From contig DYFK01000013.1 in the NCBI GenBank assembly GCA_020725265.1, positions 1 to 64,000 of the forward strand: a stretch of DNA of 64,000 nt, written 5' to 3'. The notes under the pieces were generated by a model. It was given only the letters and a program-made list of their open reading frames with translations. It ran no database searches and had not been told where the DNA came from. The DNA is from Hydrogenophilus sp. GTDB taxonomy: Bacteria; Pseudomonadota; Gammaproteobacteria; Burkholderiales; Thiobacillaceae. Below, in pieces: positions 39,317 through 48,015 of the stretch. Position numbers and translations under genes: made by a program. Each line of letters opens with the position of its first letter. Position 1 is the first letter of the stretch.

Positions 39317-39406
39317 CATGGCCGGGACAAAATCCGGCCCGCGCGCTTCCTATACTCGGAACGGAAGGCGGCCGATGCCCGGGCCGCCACGATCCGGAGG
39401 TCATCA

Positions 39407-40006
39407 ATGCGAATCCACGCTGGCGCCGTCGCCCTGAGCGCGCTGCTGTCGATGCCGCCGATGGCCATGCCGGCGCGAGCGGACGAAGCGCCCCGCGCCG
39501 GCATGGCGTGGACCCTGCTGGCCGGACAGAGCACGCGCAACCAGTGGGAGGATTTCTTCACGGCGCCGCGTTCGCTCGATTTCGTCAACGACTCGCGCCT
39601 CTATGTCGGCGCGCTTTCGAAACCCGTGGCCTGGCTGCAAGGCGGACGCATGAGCGTGGAACTGGAAGGCCAGCTGGTCCGCCATGCCGGCGCCCAGCGC
39701 CACTGGGAAGCCAACCTGCCGGTGGTCGCGCGCTGGCATGCCTTTCCCTGGAACGCGGATTTGCGCACCACGGCCGCGTTCGGCGTCGGCCCGTCGTGGT
39801 CATCGCGCCATCCGGTGCTGGAGGACGAGGTCAAGGGCGAGAGCCACCGCTGGCTGGCGCACTGGTTCTTCGAAATCACCCTGGGCGCGCCGGAACGCGA
39901 CTGGGACGTTTCGATACGCCTGCACCACCGCTCGACCGCGTTCGGGCTGTTCGGCGAGGAAGGCGGCCTCAACAGCCTGGTGCTGGGCCTGCGCCGGAGT
40001 TTCTGA
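39407..40006 (+). CDS. Secreted outer-membrane barrel-like protein
   Basis: 199-residue protein with signal peptide (residues 1-24, ending MPARA). The mature part has alternating short strands, many Trp and aromatic positions, and ends GLRRSF with terminal Phe, typical of outer-membrane barrels. The late segment LHHRSTAFGLFGEEGGLNSLVLGL recalls a family of small uncharacterised barrels with HHRS and GLF motifs. A GGAGG ribosome site precedes the ATG. No catalytic triad is seen. It converges on the TPM gene across 14 bp. Confidence 0.7.
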   Translation: MRIHAGAVALSALLSMPPMAMPARADEAPRAGMAWTLLAGQSTRNQWEDFFTAPRSLDFVNDSRLYVGALSKPVAWLQGGRMSVELEGQLVRHAGAQRHWEANLPVVARWHAFPWNADLRTTAAFGVGPSWSSRHPVLEDEVKGESHRWLAHWFFEITLGAPERDWDVSIRLHHRSTAFGLFGEEGGLNSLVLGLRRSF

Positions 40007-40020
40007 AGCCGCGCGCCGGC

Positions 40021-40518
40021 TCAGACCCGATGCGGCCGATCCGGCAATTCGTTGGCCTTGTCCCGGCTGTAGGGGAAATGGCGGCGGATCAGGGCATCGA
40101 TATTGGCGATGCCGGCGAGCAGGCCGGCCTCGAATTCGCCGCGCGCGAAAAACGCCTCCATGTCGCGGCATACGGTTTCCCACTCGGCCACCGTCACCCG
40201 ATCGTTGAAACCGCGATCGGCGACGATCTCGACGTCGCGGTCGGCCATCAGCAGGTACAGGAGCACGCCGTTGTTGGCCTCGGTGTCCCAGACCCGCAGA
40301 TCGGAAAACACCTCGATCGCCCGTGCCCGCGCGTCGACACCGCGCAGTAGCGCGGGCAAGCCCAGCGCGCCTTCGACACAGACCCGGATTTCCCCGTCGT
40401 GGCCGCGCTCGGAAGCGGCCACCGCCACCTCGACGCGGGCCAGCGCGGCATCCGGCAACGCCTTGCGGGTCAGCCAGTCGGGACGCAGCAGATGTCGGAA
40501 TACGCGCGCGAAATCCAT
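40021..40518 (-). CDS. TPM-domain protein
   Basis: 165-residue protein carrying a TPM (TLP18.3/Psb32/MOLO-1) domain: EVAVAASERGHDGEIRVCVE at the start, VFSDLRVWDTEANNGVLLYLLMADRDVEIVADRGFN in the middle. It lacks a signal peptide. It lies 8 bp after a larger TPM protein. The pair TPM1-TPM2 often follows lemA, but no lemA is present here. Function of the pair is not settled; some TPM domains act as phosphatases. Confidence 0.82.
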   Translation of the reverse strand: MDFARVFRHLLRPDWLTRKALPDAALARVEVAVAASERGHDGEIRVCVEGALGLPALLRGVDARARAIEVFSDLRVWDTEANNGVLLYLLMADRDVEIVADRGFNDRVTVAEWETVCRDMEAFFARGEFEAGLLAGIANIDALIRRHFPYSRDKANELPDRPHRV

Positions 40519-40526
40519 GTTCCCTC

Positions 40527-41387
40527 CTACCAGCGACCGGACGCGCCGCCGCCGCCGAAGCCGCCGCCGCCCCCGGAGAAACCGCCGCCGCCGCTGGAAT
40601 AACCGCCGCCTCCACCACTTCGCCCGCCGCCGCCACGTCCGCCACTGGCGCCACCGATCAGCGCGAGCACGAAGGCAATGATGCCGATGGTGATGGCGGC
40701 GGCGAACGTGCCGATCAGCCACCAGGCGCCCAGGAATCCGGCGGCGCCGGCGATCAGCGCGCCGATCAGGCTGCCGAACACGGCGCGCAACAGGCCGCTG
40801 GCGACGAACACGAACATCATGAACAGCGGTACGTACTCGTCGGCCTCACCGAATTCCCGGCCGGGTTCCGGCTCCGGCAGCGGCTCGCCGCGCACCAGAC
40901 CGATCAGCGCGTCGGCGCCGGCGCCGACGCCGCCGACGAAATCGCCATCGCGGAAACGCGGCACCACGATTTCCTCGATCACACGCTTGGCGATCGCGTC
41001 CGGAATCGCGCCCTCCAGGCCGTAGCCGACCTCGATGCGCAAGGTCCGGTCGTCCTTGGCGACCAGGAACAGGACGCCGTCATCGATCTTTTCACGCCCC
41101 AGCTTCCAGGTTTCCGCCACGCGCAGCGCGTATTGCTCGATGCTCTCCGGCTGCGTGGTCGGCACCAGCAGTACCGCGATCTGGCTGCCCTTCTCCTGTT
41201 CCAGCGCCGCCAGCCGGGCTTCCAGCTCGCCGGCGCTGGTGGCGTCGAAGGTGCCGGTCAGGTCGGTGACGCGCGCTTTCAACGGTGGCACCGCGACCTC
41301 GGCCAGCGCGCCACCGATCAACGCCAGCAACAGGGCGGCCAGCGCCAGCAGGTGGATCGTCAGGGAACAGCGCGGGATGGCGGTCAA
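40527..41387 (-). CDS. TPM-domain membrane protein with Gly/Ser-rich tail
   Basis: 286-residue protein: signal/anchor (residues 9-30), periplasmic TPM domain (about 35-180; VTDLTGTFDATSAGELEARLAALE, IAVLLVPTTQPESIEQYALRVAETW, GYGLEGAIPDAIAKRVI), two C-terminal membrane segments, then a tail of GGGG/SGGGG repeats ending GGASGRW, which is typical of the family. It is first in the TPM1-TPM2 operon and divergent from the HD-GYP gene. Confidence 0.88.
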   Translation of the reverse strand: MTAIPRCSLTIHLLALAALLLALIGGALAEVAVPPLKARVTDLTGTFDATSAGELEARLAALEQEKGSQIAVLLVPTTQPESIEQYALRVAETWKLGREKIDDGVLFLVAKDDRTLRIEVGYGLEGAIPDAIAKRVIEEIVVPRFRDGDFVGGVGAGADALIGLVRGEPLPEPEPGREFGEADEYVPLFMMFVFVASGLLRAVFGSLIGALIAGAAGFLGAWWLIGTFAAAITIGIIAFVLALIGGASGGRGGGGRSGGGGGYSSGGGGFSGGGGGFGGGGASGRW

Positions 41388-41565
41388 GCGAAATCTCCGG
41401 AATCGGGCCAGGCGGGTGAAAAATCGTGAACCAGGCTACGTCAACCAAACGGCAGCGCCGGATTATCCCCAGGCCCGCGAGCAATGCAAACCATCGGCGA
41501 TGCGGCATCGGCCGGCTTATCATCCGGCGGCACGCCACCCATGGCCACCAGTCGCCAAGATCACC

Positions 41566-43152
41566 ATGACCACACCCGAGTCCGCCCCGCTCCGCAAGCT
41601 CGAACAGCTCAACGCCATCGGCGTGGCGCTCTCGCGAGAGGAAAACATCGACCACCTGCTGGAGCGCATCCTCCGCTCCGCCATCGAGCTGACCAGCGCC
41701 GACGCCGGCACCATCTACCAGACCAATCCGGCGCGCGAGCTGGAGTTCCGCATCCTGATCAACCGCACCCTGGGTCTGGAACTGGGCGGCAGCCAGGGCG
41801 GCGGCATCGATCTGCCGGCCATCGCCATGTTCGACGCCGACGGCCGGCCCAACGACCGCATGGTCGCCGCCCATGCCGCCGCCCGCCAGACCACGGTCAA
41901 CATCGCTGATGCCGAGCAGGCGCAAGGCTTCGATTTTTCCGGCACGCGTGAATTCAACCGGCGCCTGGGCTACGTCTCGAAATCCTTCCTGACCGTGCCC
42001 CTGATCGACCACCACCGGGAAACCATCGGCGTGCTGCAACTCATCAACGCGCTCGACGCCGGCACCGGCGCGATCCGCGCCTTCACCGCCGACGAACAAG
42101 CGCTCGCGGAATCGCTCGCCTCGCAGGCGGCCATCGCCTATACCAAGCGGCGCCTGATCGACCAGTTCGCGCAATTGTTCGAATCCCTGGTCACCCTGAT
42201 CAACAACGCCATCGACGAGAAATCACCGTACACCAACCGGCATTGCGAACGGGTGCCGCTGCTGACCATGATGATCGCCGAAGCCGCGCACCGGGAAACC
42301 GACGGCCCGCTCGCCGATTTCCGCATGGACGACCGCGACCGCTACGAACTGCGCATCGCCAGTCTGATGCACGACTGCGGCAAGATCACCACGCCGGTTC
42401 ACGTGATGGACAAGGCCACCAAGCTGGAAACCCTGTTCGACCGCATCGAACTGATCGACACCCGTTTCGAAATCCTGCGCCGGGACGCCGCCATCGCGCG
42501 CCTGGAAGGCCTGCTGGCGAACCCGGCGGAGGCCGAACGCATCGACGCGGAATACCGCGACCGGCTGGCCCGGCTCGCCGACGACCAGGCCTTCCTGCGC
42601 CGCTGCAACATCGGCGGCGAAACCATGGCGGCGGCCGATCAGGCGCGCGTCGGCGTCATCGCCGGCCAGCGCTGGCGCGACGCCGAGGGCCGGGAACAGC
42701 CCTTCCTGAACGCCGACGAGACCGCCTGCCTGCGCATCGAACACGGCACCCTGACCGAGGCGGAGCGGGAAATCATCAACAACCACATCCTTTCCACCAT
42801 CCACATGCTGGAAGCGCTGCCCTGGCCCAAGCACCTGCGGCGCGTGCCGGAATTCGCCGGCGGCCACCACGAACGCGTCGATGGCAAGGGCTACCCGAAA
42901 GGCCTGACTGGCGACCAGATGTCGGTACAGGCCCGGATCATGGCCATCGCCGACATCTTCGAAGCCCTCACCGCCGTCGACCGCCCTTACAAACCGCCCA
43001 AACCGCTCTCGGAAGCGCTCGCCATCATGCGCGCCATGGCCGGGGAAGGGCACATCGACCCGGACATCTTCGCAGTCTTCGTGCGCGAAGGAATCCACCT
43101 GGACTACGCCCGGCAATACCTCGAACCAGCGCAGGTGGATGTGACGGGATGA
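41566..43152 (+). CDS. GAF plus HD-GYP cyclic-di-GMP phosphodiesterase-like protein
   Basis: 528-residue cytoplasmic protein. A GAF domain spans about residues 15-185 (LVSREENIDHLL-like start, KSFLTVPLIDHHRETIGVLQLIN). The HD-GYP domain has HDCGK (His269-Asp270) and HHERVDGKGYP (His434), so the key residues are present. The distance from HD to the HHE motif is about 165 residues; in ordinary HD-GYP domains it is about 60. The extra roughly 100 residues are charged and helical. Start at 41566; a longer frame to 41035 is antisense to the TPM gene. It is the third c-di-GMP-related protein in this window. Confidence 0.88.
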   Translation: MTTPESAPLRKLEQLNAIGVALSREENIDHLLERILRSAIELTSADAGTIYQTNPARELEFRILINRTLGLELGGSQGGGIDLPAIAMFDADGRPNDRMVAAHAAARQTTVNIADAEQAQGFDFSGTREFNRRLGYVSKSFLTVPLIDHHRETIGVLQLINALDAGTGAIRAFTADEQALAESLASQAAIAYTKRRLIDQFAQLFESLVTLINNAIDEKSPYTNRHCERVPLLTMMIAEAAHRETDGPLADFRMDDRDRYELRIASLMHDCGKITTPVHVMDKATKLETLFDRIELIDTRFEILRRDAAIARLEGLLANPAEAERIDAEYRDRLARLADDQAFLRRCNIGGETMAAADQARVGVIAGQRWRDAEGREQPFLNADETACLRIEHGTLTEAEREIINNHILSTIHMLEALPWPKHLRRVPEFAGGHHERVDGKGYPKGLTGDQMSVQARIMAIADIFEALTAVDRPYKPPKPLSEALAIMRAMAGEGHIDPDIFAVFVREGIHLDYARQYLEPAQVDVTG

Positions 43153-43183
43153 AACGAACCGGCGCGGCCGGTGGGAGCCAGCC

Positions 43184-43492
43184 TCAACCCACGTCCACCC
43201 AGACCTGGCCGGCGTCGCGCTTGGTGGGGTAGGTGACCAGCGGGCAATCCGCCGGTTCGTTGAGCGGCTGGCCGCTGGCGAGGTCGAAGTAGCTGCCGTG
43301 CAGGGAACACTTGATGGCGTTGCCCTTCACGCAGCCGAACCAGAGCGAATAATCCTCGTGGCTGCACATCTCGTCGACGCAGTAATGGCCAGCCTCGGCG
43401 CGGACCAGCAGCAGCGGCTTGCCGGTCGGGGCGACGCGCTTCATCTGGCCGACGGCGAGTTCATCGGCGTCGGCGACCGCGATCCAGGTCAT
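43184..43492 (-). CDS. Rieske [2Fe-2S] ferredoxin
   Basis: 102-residue soluble Rieske protein. Cluster ligands: Cys and His in MCSHEDYSLWFG and Cys and His in KCSLHGSYFDL, the C-x-H ... C-x2-H pattern of the NirD/BphF-type ferredoxins. No membrane anchor. It lies 13 bp after the TrpD-like gene and is probably co-transcribed, suggesting electron delivery to a partner linked to that protein (inference). Confidence 0.9.
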   Translation of the reverse strand: MTWIAVADADELAVGQMKRVAPTGKPLLLVRAEAGHYCVDEMCSHEDYSLWFGCVKGNAIKCSLHGSYFDLASGQPLNEPADCPLVTYPTKRDAGQVWVDVG

Positions 43493-43505
43493 GATCGCCC
43501 CCCGC

Positions 43506-44636
43506 TCAGCGGACGCGGGTCGCCGCGCGGCCGGAATCGAGCGCGGCGCGGACCAGGTCGGAGGCGGCCTTGAGCGTGGCGGCGCGGCCGAGGTGGTGCA
43601 GGATCAGGCTGGCGCCGAGCACCAGGGAATCGTAGGTGGCGCCCTTCTCGCCGCGCAGCGCGGCCAGACCGACGCGGGCCGCGGCCTGGGCGGTGGCCTG
43701 GATGTCGACGGCGATGGCGACCTCGTCGTCGCGCTCGGTCCTGGGCAGATCGTCCGGCAGCGGCACCGCGCGCGCGGTCTGCTCGATGCCGAGCTGGGCC
43801 GGGTCGAAGTCGATCTCGTATTCCTCGCCGTGGTTTTCATAGCGGCTGGCCTTGCCGGGCTGGCGCAGCGACGGGATGACGCCGCCCTCGACGCCGCGGA
43901 TGATCAGCGCGGAATCGAAACCGGCGTGGCGGGCGAGCATGGCGTAGATGGGCGGATAGGGCTTGTGCACGTAGCCGGTGACCAGATGGGTCTTCTTGCG
44001 GCCGGCCAGCGGATGGGCCTGGGTCTCGACCGTGGTCACCGCCTGGCGCTTGATGATCTTGGCGCGCAGCGGGATCAGGTCGTGCAGCGCCGGGCAGAAG
44101 TGGGCCTGGTCGACATAGCTCCAGCCGAGCGCCGGATCGGCCAGGCGGGCGGCGGCGGCCTCGGGCGTCAGATCGACGTCGACGCCGGCGGCGCGCAGCA
44201 CGTGGCGAGCGGTGACGCCATATTTCGGGCCGACCGCTTCCAGGCCGTGGCTGACCGCCGGCACGCCCAGCTCGGCCAGCAGCGGCGCCAGGAACGGCGC
44301 GGCCGGCAGACAGCGGTTGTAGCCATCGTAGGGATCGGAGATGTCGACCAGTTCGTCGACCTCGGCGGTGACCCGTTGGGTGGCGGTCAGGATGGCGTCG
44401 AGGATGCCCTTGAATTCGTCATGGGTCTCGCGCTTCATGCGCAGGGCGATGAAGTAGATGGCGGCCTGGACCGGATCGACCGCGTTTTCCAGGATCGCGC
44501 GCATGCCCAGCGCGGCCTCCTCGCGCGAGATGTCCTTGGACAGCTCGGGGCCGGTGGCGATGCGCTGGATGATGGAATGCATGGTCCTGGCCAGATCGGC
44601 CGAAGCGGGTTGGGCGGAGGGGGTGGTGGCGTTCAT
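43506..44636 (-). CDS. Anthranilate phosphoribosyltransferase-like protein (TrpD2/YbiB type)
   Basis: 376-residue protein with the glycosyltransferase-3 family N-terminal helical domain (ISREEAALGMRAILENAVDPVQAAIYFIALRMKRET) and a nucleoside-phosphoribosyltransferase-like body (FLAPLLAELGVPAVSHGLEAVGPKYGVTARHVL, ALIIRGVEGGVIPSL). The pyrophosphate-binding loop is divergent from true TrpD, so tryptophan synthesis is unlikely; TrpD2 relatives bind nucleic acid. An AAGGAGTTGCTA site precedes the ATG at 44636. It is paired with a Rieske ferredoxin, which is unusual for TrpD2. Confidence 0.78.
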   Translation of the reverse strand: MNATTPSAQPASADLARTMHSIIQRIATGPELSKDISREEAALGMRAILENAVDPVQAAIYFIALRMKRETHDEFKGILDAILTATQRVTAEVDELVDISDPYDGYNRCLPAAPFLAPLLAELGVPAVSHGLEAVGPKYGVTARHVLRAAGVDVDLTPEAAAARLADPALGWSYVDQAHFCPALHDLIPLRAKIIKRQAVTTVETQAHPLAGRKKTHLVTGYVHKPYPPIYAMLARHAGFDSALIIRGVEGGVIPSLRQPGKASRYENHGEEYEIDFDPAQLGIEQTARAVPLPDDLPRTERDDEVAIAVDIQATAQAAARVGLAALRGEKGATYDSLVLGASLILHHLGRAATLKAASDLVRAALDSGRAATRVR

Positions 44637-44768
44637 TAGCAACTCCTTAAAGATGCCGGAGCATAGGGAGCCGGGCCGGCTCCGGTCAACCTTGGCAAGG
44701 GTGGGGGCGGCACGGCTCGACCGGCCTGGCCGTGGCGCGGCATACTCCACGCCCCCTCCCATCCCACC

Positions 44769-45392
44769 ATGTCCATGCCCTGCGTCTGTGAAAACGGCTG
44801 TTCCCTCGATCGCACCCAGGCGCGCCAGCGCGCCACGCTGCGCGCGGTGCTGGCGATCAACGCGGTCATGTTCGTGGTGATCGTCGCGGCCGCGCTGTAT
44901 GGCCGCTCCGCCGCCCTGCTGTCGGACAGTCTCGACAACCTGGGTGACGCGATCACCTACGGATTGAGCCTGTACGCGGTCACGCGTGGCGCCGGAACGA
45001 AGGCGCGGGTGGCGCTGTTCAAGGGCATCCTGATCCTGCTCGCCGCCGGCGCGGTGGTCGGCCAGATCGTCTGGCGACTGTGGCATCCGGTGCTGCCGAT
45101 GTTCGAGGTGATGGGTCTGTTCAGCCTGCTCGGCCTGGCCGCCAACGGACTCTGCCTGTTCCTGCTCACCCGCCATCGCCACGAGGACATCAACATGAGC
45201 TCGGTGTGGGAATGCTCGCGCAACGACATCGCCGCCAACCTGTCGGTGTTCGTCGCCGCCGGCGCGGTCTGGCTGGTTGGCGCCGGCTGGCCGGACCTGG
45301 TGGTCGCCGCCGCGCTGGCGACGCTGCTGATGCGCTCGGCCTGGCGGGTGATCGGCGCCGCGCGCCGCGAACTGTCGACGACTGGTCGTTGA
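44769..45392 (+). CDS. Short CDF-type cation transporter
   Basis: 207-residue membrane protein with about five or six helices. The helix-2 metal site reads SLDNLGDAITYG (Asp-x3-Asp), and a second site may lie in the ECSRNDIAANL segment near the C-terminus (Asn-Asp). It is shorter than typical CDF proteins (about 300) and lacks their C-terminal cytoplasmic domain. The N-terminus carries CVCENGC, an added Cys cluster that could bind metal. Substrate (Zn, Co, Cd or Fe) unknown. It is divergent from the TrpD-like gene. Confidence 0.8.
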   Translation: MSMPCVCENGCSLDRTQARQRATLRAVLAINAVMFVVIVAAALYGRSAALLSDSLDNLGDAITYGLSLYAVTRGAGTKARVALFKGILILLAAGAVVGQIVWRLWHPVLPMFEVMGLFSLLGLAANGLCLFLLTRHRHEDINMSSVWECSRNDIAANLSVFVAAGAVWLVGAGWPDLVVAAALATLLMRSAWRVIGAARRELSTTGR

Positions 45393-45583
45393 CGCGCGCG
45401 GCATGTGCGCCGGACACGCGACAATCGTTGCATTGTCGACAAGCCGCCCGGTCCACCGTCGCATCCTAACCATCTGATTTTTCCGGAATCCGCCCCCTGA
45501 GCAGGCCAGGCACGGGTTTTGCTTGACAAGGGCGGGATATTTTGCCCCCCGCCATTTGGCATACCGTTCCCGCGTGAAATCCT

Positions 45584-45608
45584 ACCGGCCTTCTGGGCCG
45601 GTTTTTTT
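45584..45608 (+). terminator. Terminator-like hairpin upstream of fcc locus 2
   Basis: ACCGGCC-TTCTG-GGCCGGT followed by TTTTTT. It lies 190 bp after the CDF stop and 50 bp before fccA2. It may end the CDF transcript or a short transcript from a TTGACA at 45522, or act as an attenuator of fcc locus 2. Confidence 0.75.
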
Positions 45609-45658
45609 AGTCAGTCATATTAGAAAATCACTATTTACTTACGGAGTCGCACCCGGTC

Positions 45659-45979
45659 ATGAGTCTGTCCCAACGCCTCGCGCGCCTGTTCGCGCTGATC
45701 ACCGCCACCTTCGCCGCCAGCGCCATCGCCGGCAAGGAACCCGCCATCGCCACCGGCAAGATGCTCGGTGACACCTGCGCCTCCTGCCACGGCACGCGCG
45801 GCAAGAGCTTCGACGAATACATGCCGTCGCTGGCCGGCATCGACCGCCAGCAACTGGTGCGCGCCATGCGCGACTATCGCGCCGATCGCCGCGCCAGCGT
45901 GGTGATGAACCGTATCGCCAAGGGCTACGACGACCGCGAGATCGAAGCCATCGCCGACTATTTCTCACGTATCCGCTGA
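45659..45979 (+). CDS. fccA: Monoheme cytochrome c subunit of flavocytochrome c (locus 2)
   Basis: 106-residue periplasmic cytochrome. Signal peptide about residues 1-24 (LFALITATFAASAIA). One heme site CASCH, a possible axial Met in VVMNRIAKGY, and the C-terminal DREIEAIADYFSRIR helix shared with the paralogs at 11151 and 54139. It starts the fccA-fccB-diheme cytochrome operon, 11 bp before fccB2. The ribosome site GGAG is 12 bp upstream of the ATG. Function by family: electron acceptor for sulfide oxidation. Confidence 0.87.
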   Translation: MSLSQRLARLFALITATFAASAIAGKEPAIATGKMLGDTCASCHGTRGKSFDEYMPSLAGIDRQQLVRAMRDYRADRRASVVMNRIAKGYDDREIEAIADYFSRIR

Positions 45980-45990
45980 GGAGACCCGTC

Positions 45991-47280
45991 ATGCCCATCT
46001 CCCGCCGAGAACTGCTCAAGGCGCTGGCCGCCGCCGGCGCCCTGCTGCCTACCGCCACCCTGGCCAAGCCGCGCGGCCGCGCCGGCCACGTCGTCATCAT
46101 CGGTGGCGGCATCGGCGGCGCCACCGCCGCCAAATACCTGCGCCTGGCCGCGCCGGCCGTCCGGATCACGCTGATCGAACCCGGCAATCGCTTCCTCACC
46201 TGCCTGCGCAGCAACGACGTCATGGTCGGGCACATGAAGCTCGACGACATCACCTTCACCTACGACGCGCTGCGCAGCCGCTACGGCATCGAAGTGATCC
46301 ACGATCGCTGCATCGGCTTCGATCCGAAGCGCAAGACCGTGCAGCTAGACCGGGGTGGCAAGCTCGGCTACGACAAGCTGATCGTGTCGCCCGGCATCGA
46401 CATGATCCATGGCGACGTCGAGGGCTATAACCGCGAGGTCGCGGAAAGCGTGATGCCGCACGGCTGGAAAGCCGGCGCGCAAACCCTGTTGCTGAAAAAG
46501 CAGCTGGAAGCCGTGCCGGCGGGCGGCACCTGGCTGATGGTGGCGCCACCGCTGCCCTACCGCTGTCCGCCCGGCCCCTACGAGCGCGCCTCGCTGGTGG
46601 CGGAGTGGTTCCAGCGGCACAACCCGACCGCCAAGGTGGTCATCCTCGATCCCAAGGACGCCTTCACCAAGGACGTGCCGTTCCGCAAGGCCTGGGAGCG
46701 TCTGTACGGCTACAACACGCCGAACTCGATGATCGAATGGATTCCCGCCGCGCAAGGCGGCAAGGTGCTGCGCGTCGATGCCGCCGCCGGGATCGTGCAT
46801 GCCCAGGCCGGCGCATTCCGGGCCGATGCCATCAACTACATTCCGCCCCAGCGCGCCGGCACGCTGGCCTTCCGGCTCGGCCTCACCAACCGCGACGGCT
46901 GGTGCCCGGTGAACCGGCGCACGTTCGAATCGGAAGTGGTGCGCGACGTCCACGTCATCGGCGATGCCAGCGTGGCCGACGCCATGCCCAAGTCCGGCTA
47001 CTCGGCCAACTCCCAGGCCAAGGTCGCCGCCCAGGCGGTGGCCGACATGCTGGCCGGACGGACGCCGGGCGAGCCGGCCATGATCAACGTCTGCTACAGC
47101 CTGGTCAGCCAGGACTACGGCATCTCCATCGCCGACATCTTCAAGGTCGTCGACAACCGCATCATCAAGCTGCCCGCGTCGGGCGTCTCGCCGATCACCG
47201 ATTCGCCGGCGCAACCGTTGCTGGAAGCCATCTACCAGCGCAACTGGCATCGCACTTTCGCCAATGACTGCTTCGCCTGA
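45991..47280 (+). CDS. fccB: Flavocytochrome c sulfide dehydrogenase flavoprotein (locus 2)
   Basis: 429-residue FAD subunit with twin-arginine leader (SRRELLK, residues 4-10). FAD-binding motif VVIIGGGIGG near 34-43. Cys71 in FLTCLRSN occupies the covalent-FAD position. Cys192 in YRCPPGPYER and the Cys of GWCPVN are the redox pair. The late HVIGDASVADAMPKSGYSANSQAK is the FAD-binding C-terminal segment of the family. GAGGAGACC ribosome site. It is closer in sequence to the locus 3 protein than to locus 1 by eye, including the C-terminus (TF-NDCFA/TFTEDCFA). Confidence 0.9.
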   Translation: MPISRRELLKALAAAGALLPTATLAKPRGRAGHVVIIGGGIGGATAAKYLRLAAPAVRITLIEPGNRFLTCLRSNDVMVGHMKLDDITFTYDALRSRYGIEVIHDRCIGFDPKRKTVQLDRGGKLGYDKLIVSPGIDMIHGDVEGYNREVAESVMPHGWKAGAQTLLLKKQLEAVPAGGTWLMVAPPLPYRCPPGPYERASLVAEWFQRHNPTAKVVILDPKDAFTKDVPFRKAWERLYGYNTPNSMIEWIPAAQGGKVLRVDAAAGIVHAQAGAFRADAINYIPPQRAGTLAFRLGLTNRDGWCPVNRRTFESEVVRDVHVIGDASVADAMPKSGYSANSQAKVAAQAVADMLAGRTPGEPAMINVCYSLVSQDYGISIADIFKVVDNRIIKLPASGVSPITDSPAQPLLEAIYQRNWHRTFANDCFA

Positions 47281-47286
47281 CCGAAC

Positions 47287-48015
47287 ATGAAAAAAACCTG
47301 CCTTGCCCTTACCCTCGCCACCCTCCTGTGCGGCGGCGCCGCCGTCGCCGGCAACAGCGCCCGGACCAACGCCATGCCCGAGTGGGACAGCGACCAGCTC
47401 GAACAGATCCTGACCCGTGCCAACACCGGCAACCCGGTGGAAGGCGAACGCCTGCACCATTACCTGTATTGCTCGGCCTGTCATGGCCACGACGGCAACT
47501 CGCCATCGCGCAACTGGCCAAGCCTGACCGGCCAGAAGCCGGACTACGTCATGAAGACGCTGCTCGACTACCGTCAGGACATGCGCCGCGACCATTACCG
47601 GAAAGCCGAGGTCATGACGCGCATGACCCGCTTGCTGGACGAGACCCAGATGGCCGATCTGGCCGCCTACTACGCCAGCCGGCCGGCGCCGGTGGTGCCA
47701 CCGCAGACCAAGCCGTTACTCGCGAAAAAAGGTGCCCGGCTGGCGCGTGACGGCGACGGCAAGCGCGGCATCGCCGCCTGTTCCGGCTGCCATGGCGAAC
47801 ATGGCGAATCCGGCATCACGCCGGACACCCCGGCGCTGGCCGGGCAAACACCGGAATACTTCATCCTGGCCATGAAGATGTATCGCGACGGCATGCGCAC
47901 TTCCGATCTCGGCGGCGTCATGCGCATGTTCGCGAAACCTCTGACCGACGCGGAAATCGAGGCGCTCGCCCACTATTACGCCAGCCTGGGCAGCAAACGC
48001 GAGGCGATGCGCTAG
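47287..48015 (+). CDS. Diheme cytochrome c (c4-like), locus 2
   Basis: 242-residue periplasmic protein with signal peptide MKKTCLALTLATLLCGGAAVAG and two c-type heme sites (CSACHGH and CSGCHGE), each followed by the SLTGQ/ALAGQ segment typical of cytochrome c4 halves. Candidate axial Met residues lie in the MTRMTRL and MRMFAK segments. It lies 6 bp after fccB2 and probably accepts electrons from the FccAB complex. Its stop codon shares a CTAG with the convergent radical SAM gene. The paralog at 55778 has the same layout, but with a repeat in its leader. Confidence 0.88.
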   Translation: MKKTCLALTLATLLCGGAAVAGNSARTNAMPEWDSDQLEQILTRANTGNPVEGERLHHYLYCSACHGHDGNSPSRNWPSLTGQKPDYVMKTLLDYRQDMRRDHYRKAEVMTRMTRLLDETQMADLAAYYASRPAPVVPPQTKPLLAKKGARLARDGDGKRGIAACSGCHGEHGESGITPDTPALAGQTPEYFILAMKMYRDGMRTSDLGGVMRMFAKPLTDAEIEALAHYYASLGSKREAMR

